From Clostridia bacterium (GTDB lineage Bacteria; Bacillota; Clostridia; Oscillospirales; Acutalibacteraceae), in the NCBI GenBank assembly GCA_024692685.1, contig JAILMJ010000025.1, positions 1 through 50,803 of the forward strand: a stretch of DNA of 50,803 bases, in the 5' to 3' direction. The position numbers were made by a program, and so were the translations under genes. A model generated the notes under the pieces. That model was not told where the DNA came from and did no database searches. It saw nothing but the letters and a program-made list of their open reading frames with translations. Shown here piece after piece: positions 48,764-50,803 of the stretch. Position 1 is the first letter of the stretch. The number at the start of each line of letters is the position of its first letter.

Positions 48764-49717
48764 ATGGCAAAAATAATCGGAAATGCTCTGCCCGGTATTC
48801 CCTGGCAGAATAAACCGTCCGGCTATCCCTACCCTATCTGGCGTTATAGTGATAACCCAATAATTACGCGTGATAATATGTTTATGGCAAACAGTATTTT
48901 TAATTCTGCTGTTGTGCCTTTCGGAGACGGCTACGCCGGCGTTTTCAGAGTTGATATGCGCTCAAGGGATCAGGTGCTTGTCTCCGGTTCAAGCACGGAC
49001 GGAATAAACTGGAAGCTCGAACCAAAACCGATTTTCCGGGGATATGATCCTCGCATCTGCCTTATTGACGATAAATATTATCTCTCCTGGGTAAATCTTA
49101 CACCTTACGGCACCACAATCGGTATTGCATATACAAAAGATTTCAAATCCTGGACTCAGCTGGAAGATGCCTGCTATCCCGTTGCCCGTAACGGTGTGCT
49201 CTTCCCCAAAAAGATTAACGGAGAGTACTTGCTTCTAATTCGTCCCTGTGACCGCGGCCATACTCCTTACGGCGATATTTTTCTGAGCCACAGCAAAGAC
49301 CTGATATACTGGGGAAAACACCGGTTTGTTATGGGTCCTGTAAAAAACTGGGAAATGACAAAAGTAGGCGCGGGCCCCACTCCGATTGAAACAGATATCG
49401 GATGGCTGATGTTTTATCACGGGGTAATCACCAGCTGCAACGGTTTCACATATTCAATGGGAGCTGCCATACTTGATAAAGATGAACCGTGGAAAGTCCT
49501 TCATCGTGCCGACAGCGCGCTCCTTCAGCCTCATGAACAATATGAATTCGTCGGTGACGTGCCGAATGTTGTATTTCCGTGCGCTGCTCTGACCGATGCC
49601 GATACCGGCCGTATTGCAATTTATTACGGAGCGGCAGATACAGCTGTTGCTCTGGCTTTCACGACTATAGATGACACCGTTGATTTCATTTTGAAAAATG
49701 ATATGATTCAAAAATGA
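48764..49717 (+). CDS. GH130-family beta-1,4-mannoside phosphorylase
   Basis: 317-residue five-bladed beta-propeller phosphorylase. Family markers are IFNSAVVPFGDGYAGVFRVD near residue 45, the proton-donor region GYDPRICLIDD with D95, and late GAGPTPIETDIGWLMFYHGV and VPNVVFPCAA. GH130 enzymes phosphorolyse beta-mannosides to mannose 1-phosphate; this length and the N-terminal layout suggest a mannooligosaccharide phosphorylase-like subgroup, though mannosyl-glucose or mannosyl-GlcNAc cannot be excluded. No signal peptide, so it acts inside the cell. It follows the second phosphoesterase by 24 nt. No mannoside transporter is adjacent; the GPH transporter at 26 kb is not linked. Confidence 0.88.
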   Translation: MAKIIGNALPGIPWQNKPSGYPYPIWRYSDNPIITRDNMFMANSIFNSAVVPFGDGYAGVFRVDMRSRDQVLVSGSSTDGINWKLEPKPIFRGYDPRICLIDDKYYLSWVNLTPYGTTIGIAYTKDFKSWTQLEDACYPVARNGVLFPKKINGEYLLLIRPCDRGHTPYGDIFLSHSKDLIYWGKHRFVMGPVKNWEMTKVGAGPTPIETDIGWLMFYHGVITSCNGFTYSMGAAILDKDEPWKVLHRADSALLQPHEQYEFVGDVPNVVFPCAALTDADTGRIAIYYGAADTAVALAFTTIDDTVDFILKNDMIQK

Positions 49718-49726
49718 TCAGAACAG

Positions 49727-49762
49727 AATACGGCGCCCTCAGGCAGGGCGCCGTATTTTTTA
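49727..49762. terminator. Bidirectional intrinsic terminator
   Basis: 13-bp perfect stem (49727-49739 with 49745-49757, loop of five), followed by T residues on the plus strand. The A residues upstream (49710-49715) read as T on the minus strand but are about a dozen bases away, so plus-strand termination is the stronger direction. Confidence 0.87.
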
Positions 49763-50119
49763 TTCTTTATTCAATTGTCTGTCAATCCATGCCATAATAA
49801 GATTAACGATTTTTTTCTGCTGGCTTTCATTAAGCTCACAATGCATCGGGACATTATACCACTTGTAAAGACAGCCGCGGCAACAGGTTGCGGTTGCGTG
49901 CTGAGCCTTGAAAACAGGATGACCGTGAGTCGGGGTCTGTTTTCCGTCTTTGAACGGTTCAGCCGGAGCAATTTTTGACCTTACAAAATCAGCGGCATGG
50001 CTTTCAATAACATCAAGCCCTTTCAAATTGATATAATCAATATCGGTTCCGTTTAGTTTAAAACTGCTTCTGAATTTTGATTTTTCAAGTTTGTCAAGGG
50101 CATTATCTATGGTCTGCAT
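49760..50119 (-). CDS. DUF4186 domain protein
   Basis: 119-residue soluble protein. The conserved core QHATATCCRGCLYKWYNVP followed by LNESQQKKIVNLIMAWIDRQL is the DUF4186 signature; the CCRGC cluster and preceding THGHPVFKAQH suggest a metal site. The upstream IAPAEPFKDGKQTPTHGHPVF is also family-typical. Function is unknown. The ATG follows the stop of the upstream gene by one base and has no visible Shine-Dalgarno sequence, so translation probably depends on termination-reinitiation. Confidence 0.85.
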   Translation of the reverse strand: MQTIDNALDKLEKSKFRSSFKLNGTDIDYINLKGLDVIESHAADFVRSKIAPAEPFKDGKQTPTHGHPVFKAQHATATCCRGCLYKWYNVPMHCELNESQQKKIVNLIMAWIDRQLNKE

Positions 50120-50120
50120 C

Positions 50121-50803
50121 TTAATAACCGTATTTACTCTTATAGCCGAAAACTCTGAAAATTACGGAAAAAATCATATCCATAAATTGATCAAAAGATA
50201 TTCCTCTGGATGCCCTGATATCTTCCTTGGTCTCTGTATAACCGCATCTTGAACATACTCTTGTACTGACATAAGTATTGGATGTCTGTGACGGAACAGG
50301 AGCGGACCATTCGGAAAAATCATGTCCGTACGCCTTAACCACATTGCTCGAACCGCTCAAGCCGCACTGGGTGCATACGCTGTAAGACATTCCATCTCTG
50401 GTACAGGTGGCGGTTACTTCAGATGTTTCAAACTGATGATTACATTCGGTTGCGGCCTGTATATATAGATTGCCGTATATACATTCATGATAATTACTGT
50501 CCTCAACATCTCTTAAATCATACCAGGAATCACCGATATAGAAATAACTTTGCCCGGTATCATAATTATATACGACTTCCGGATTCCCTATATTAGCCTC
50601 AACAGGGATATACGGAACCCCGTCAGAACAATTGTAACGCAAAACAACAGAAAACCTTGAGTCTTCATTAACAGCAACCTGTGTGGGCAGTTCAACCGTA
50701 TTAAATCCCGCTCCCAATGCTGATGAAGTATATGACGCGGCAAGATTGCCGTCAGTGGGAGAGGTAAAACCATCCGGAATGTTTCTGTAAATATCAATTG
50801 AGA
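50121..50803 (-). CDS. C-terminal part of a secreted protein, probable C1-family peptidase with lectin-like domain; 5' end beyond the window
   Basis: 227 codons are open up to the right edge with no plausible start, so this is a 3' fragment. The first part (SIDIYRNIPDGFTSP, then FSVVLRYNCSDG, YNYDTGQSYFYIGDSWYDL and CIYGNLYIQA) matches the lectin-like domain that follows papain-type (C1) domains in clostridial and archaeal surface proteins. Next comes a Cys-rich repeat pair (CNHQFETSEVTATCTRDG, SVCTQCG, CSRCGYTETKE), common in clostridial surface proteins. The final 25 residues are a hydrophobic amphipathic tail (SFDQFMDMIFSVIFRVFGY) ending in KSKYGY. The peptidase domain itself is not visible. 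Confidence 0.7.
   Translation of the reverse strand, partial: SIDIYRNIPDGFTSPTDGNLAASYTSSALGAGFNTVELPTQVAVNEDSRFSVVLRYNCSDGVPYIPVEANIGNPEVVYNYDTGQSYFYIGDSWYDLRDVEDSNYHECIYGNLYIQAATECNHQFETSEVTATCTRDGMSYSVCTQCGLSGSSNVVKAYGHDFSEWSAPVPSQTSNTYVSTRVCSRCGYTETKEDIRASRGISFDQFMDMIFSVIFRVFGYKSKYGY

Noticed and set aside
1..50803. CRISPR arrays, transposons, prophage or integrative-element boundaries
   Set aside because: No direct-repeat arrays, transposase, integrase or terminal repeats were seen by eye; gene content and base composition look uniform. A repeat-finding program would be needed to exclude short elements.

Overview
The window looks like a chromosomal segment from a low-GC Gram-positive bacterium of the class Clostridia, probably an uncultured gut lineage related to the Oscillospirales/Ruminococcaceae. 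This is inferred from A+T-rich intergenic DNA, strong AGGAGG-type ribosome binding sites, sigma-A promoters with 17-bp spacers, a T-box leader on pheST, the DUF177-rpmF pair, a trmK-nif3-rqcH cluster, lipoproteins with Gram-positive lipoboxes, and a GH130 mannoside phosphorylase. There is no insertion sequence, phage gene, CRISPR array or rRNA. One tRNA-Leu(CAA) is present.

Left part (1-10.5 kb), mostly minus strand: pheT (cut by the window edge) and pheS behind a phenylalanine T-box; rpmF with its DUF177 partner; a small P-loop protein and pgi; a cytoplasmic metallophosphoesterase; a secreted protein with three PPC domains; an extended SDR reductase; and on the plus strand a DUF2238/YjdF-like membrane protein.

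Centre left (10.5-24.4 kb): one long minus-strand surface-polysaccharide operon read from a perfect TTGACA-17-TATAAT promoter at 24.4 kb. In transcription order it has a Wzz-like protein with a degenerate BY-kinase domain, a DegT aminotransferase, a priming sugar-phosphate transferase, a GT4 glycosyltransferase, a WbpB/WbpD/WbpE/WbpA-type set predicted to make a UDP-2,3-diacetamido-2,3-dideoxy-uronic acid, two more glycosyltransferases, a Wzy-like polymerase and a Gfo/Idh/MocA oxidoreductase. No flippase is visible.

Centre (24.4-31.1 kb): a lipoprotein plus secreted alkaline-phosphatase-superfamily enzyme, divergent from a GPH-family sugar transporter; an FAD-dependent reductase; a Pr6Pr-like membrane protein; and the GTPase ychF.

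Right part (31.2-50.8 kb): a plus-strand operon tcdA - orphan family-5 solute-binding lipoprotein - recG - metF - metH; a TTG-initiated lipase-like hydrolase without a signal peptide; two overlapping flavoprotein genes on the minus strand; DUF1858-trmK-nif3-rqcH; tRNA-Leu; two metallophosphoesterases followed by a GH130 phosphorylase; and on the minus strand a DUF4186 protein and the C-terminal part of a surface protein resembling papain-family proteins with a lectin-like domain.

The observations most worth following are: (i) three unrelated secreted proteins (PPC protein, phosphodiesterase, putative C1 peptidase) that each end in a short aromatic/aliphatic tail, with a similar segment at the N-terminus of one metallophosphoesterase, suggesting a shared envelope-association signal; (ii) the Wzz protein carrying a pseudo-BY-kinase domain at the head of the polysaccharide operon; (iii) the diacetamido-uronic acid pathway in a Gram-positive-type genome; and (iv) three metallophosphoesterases in 50 kb, one with an altered metal-binding motif.
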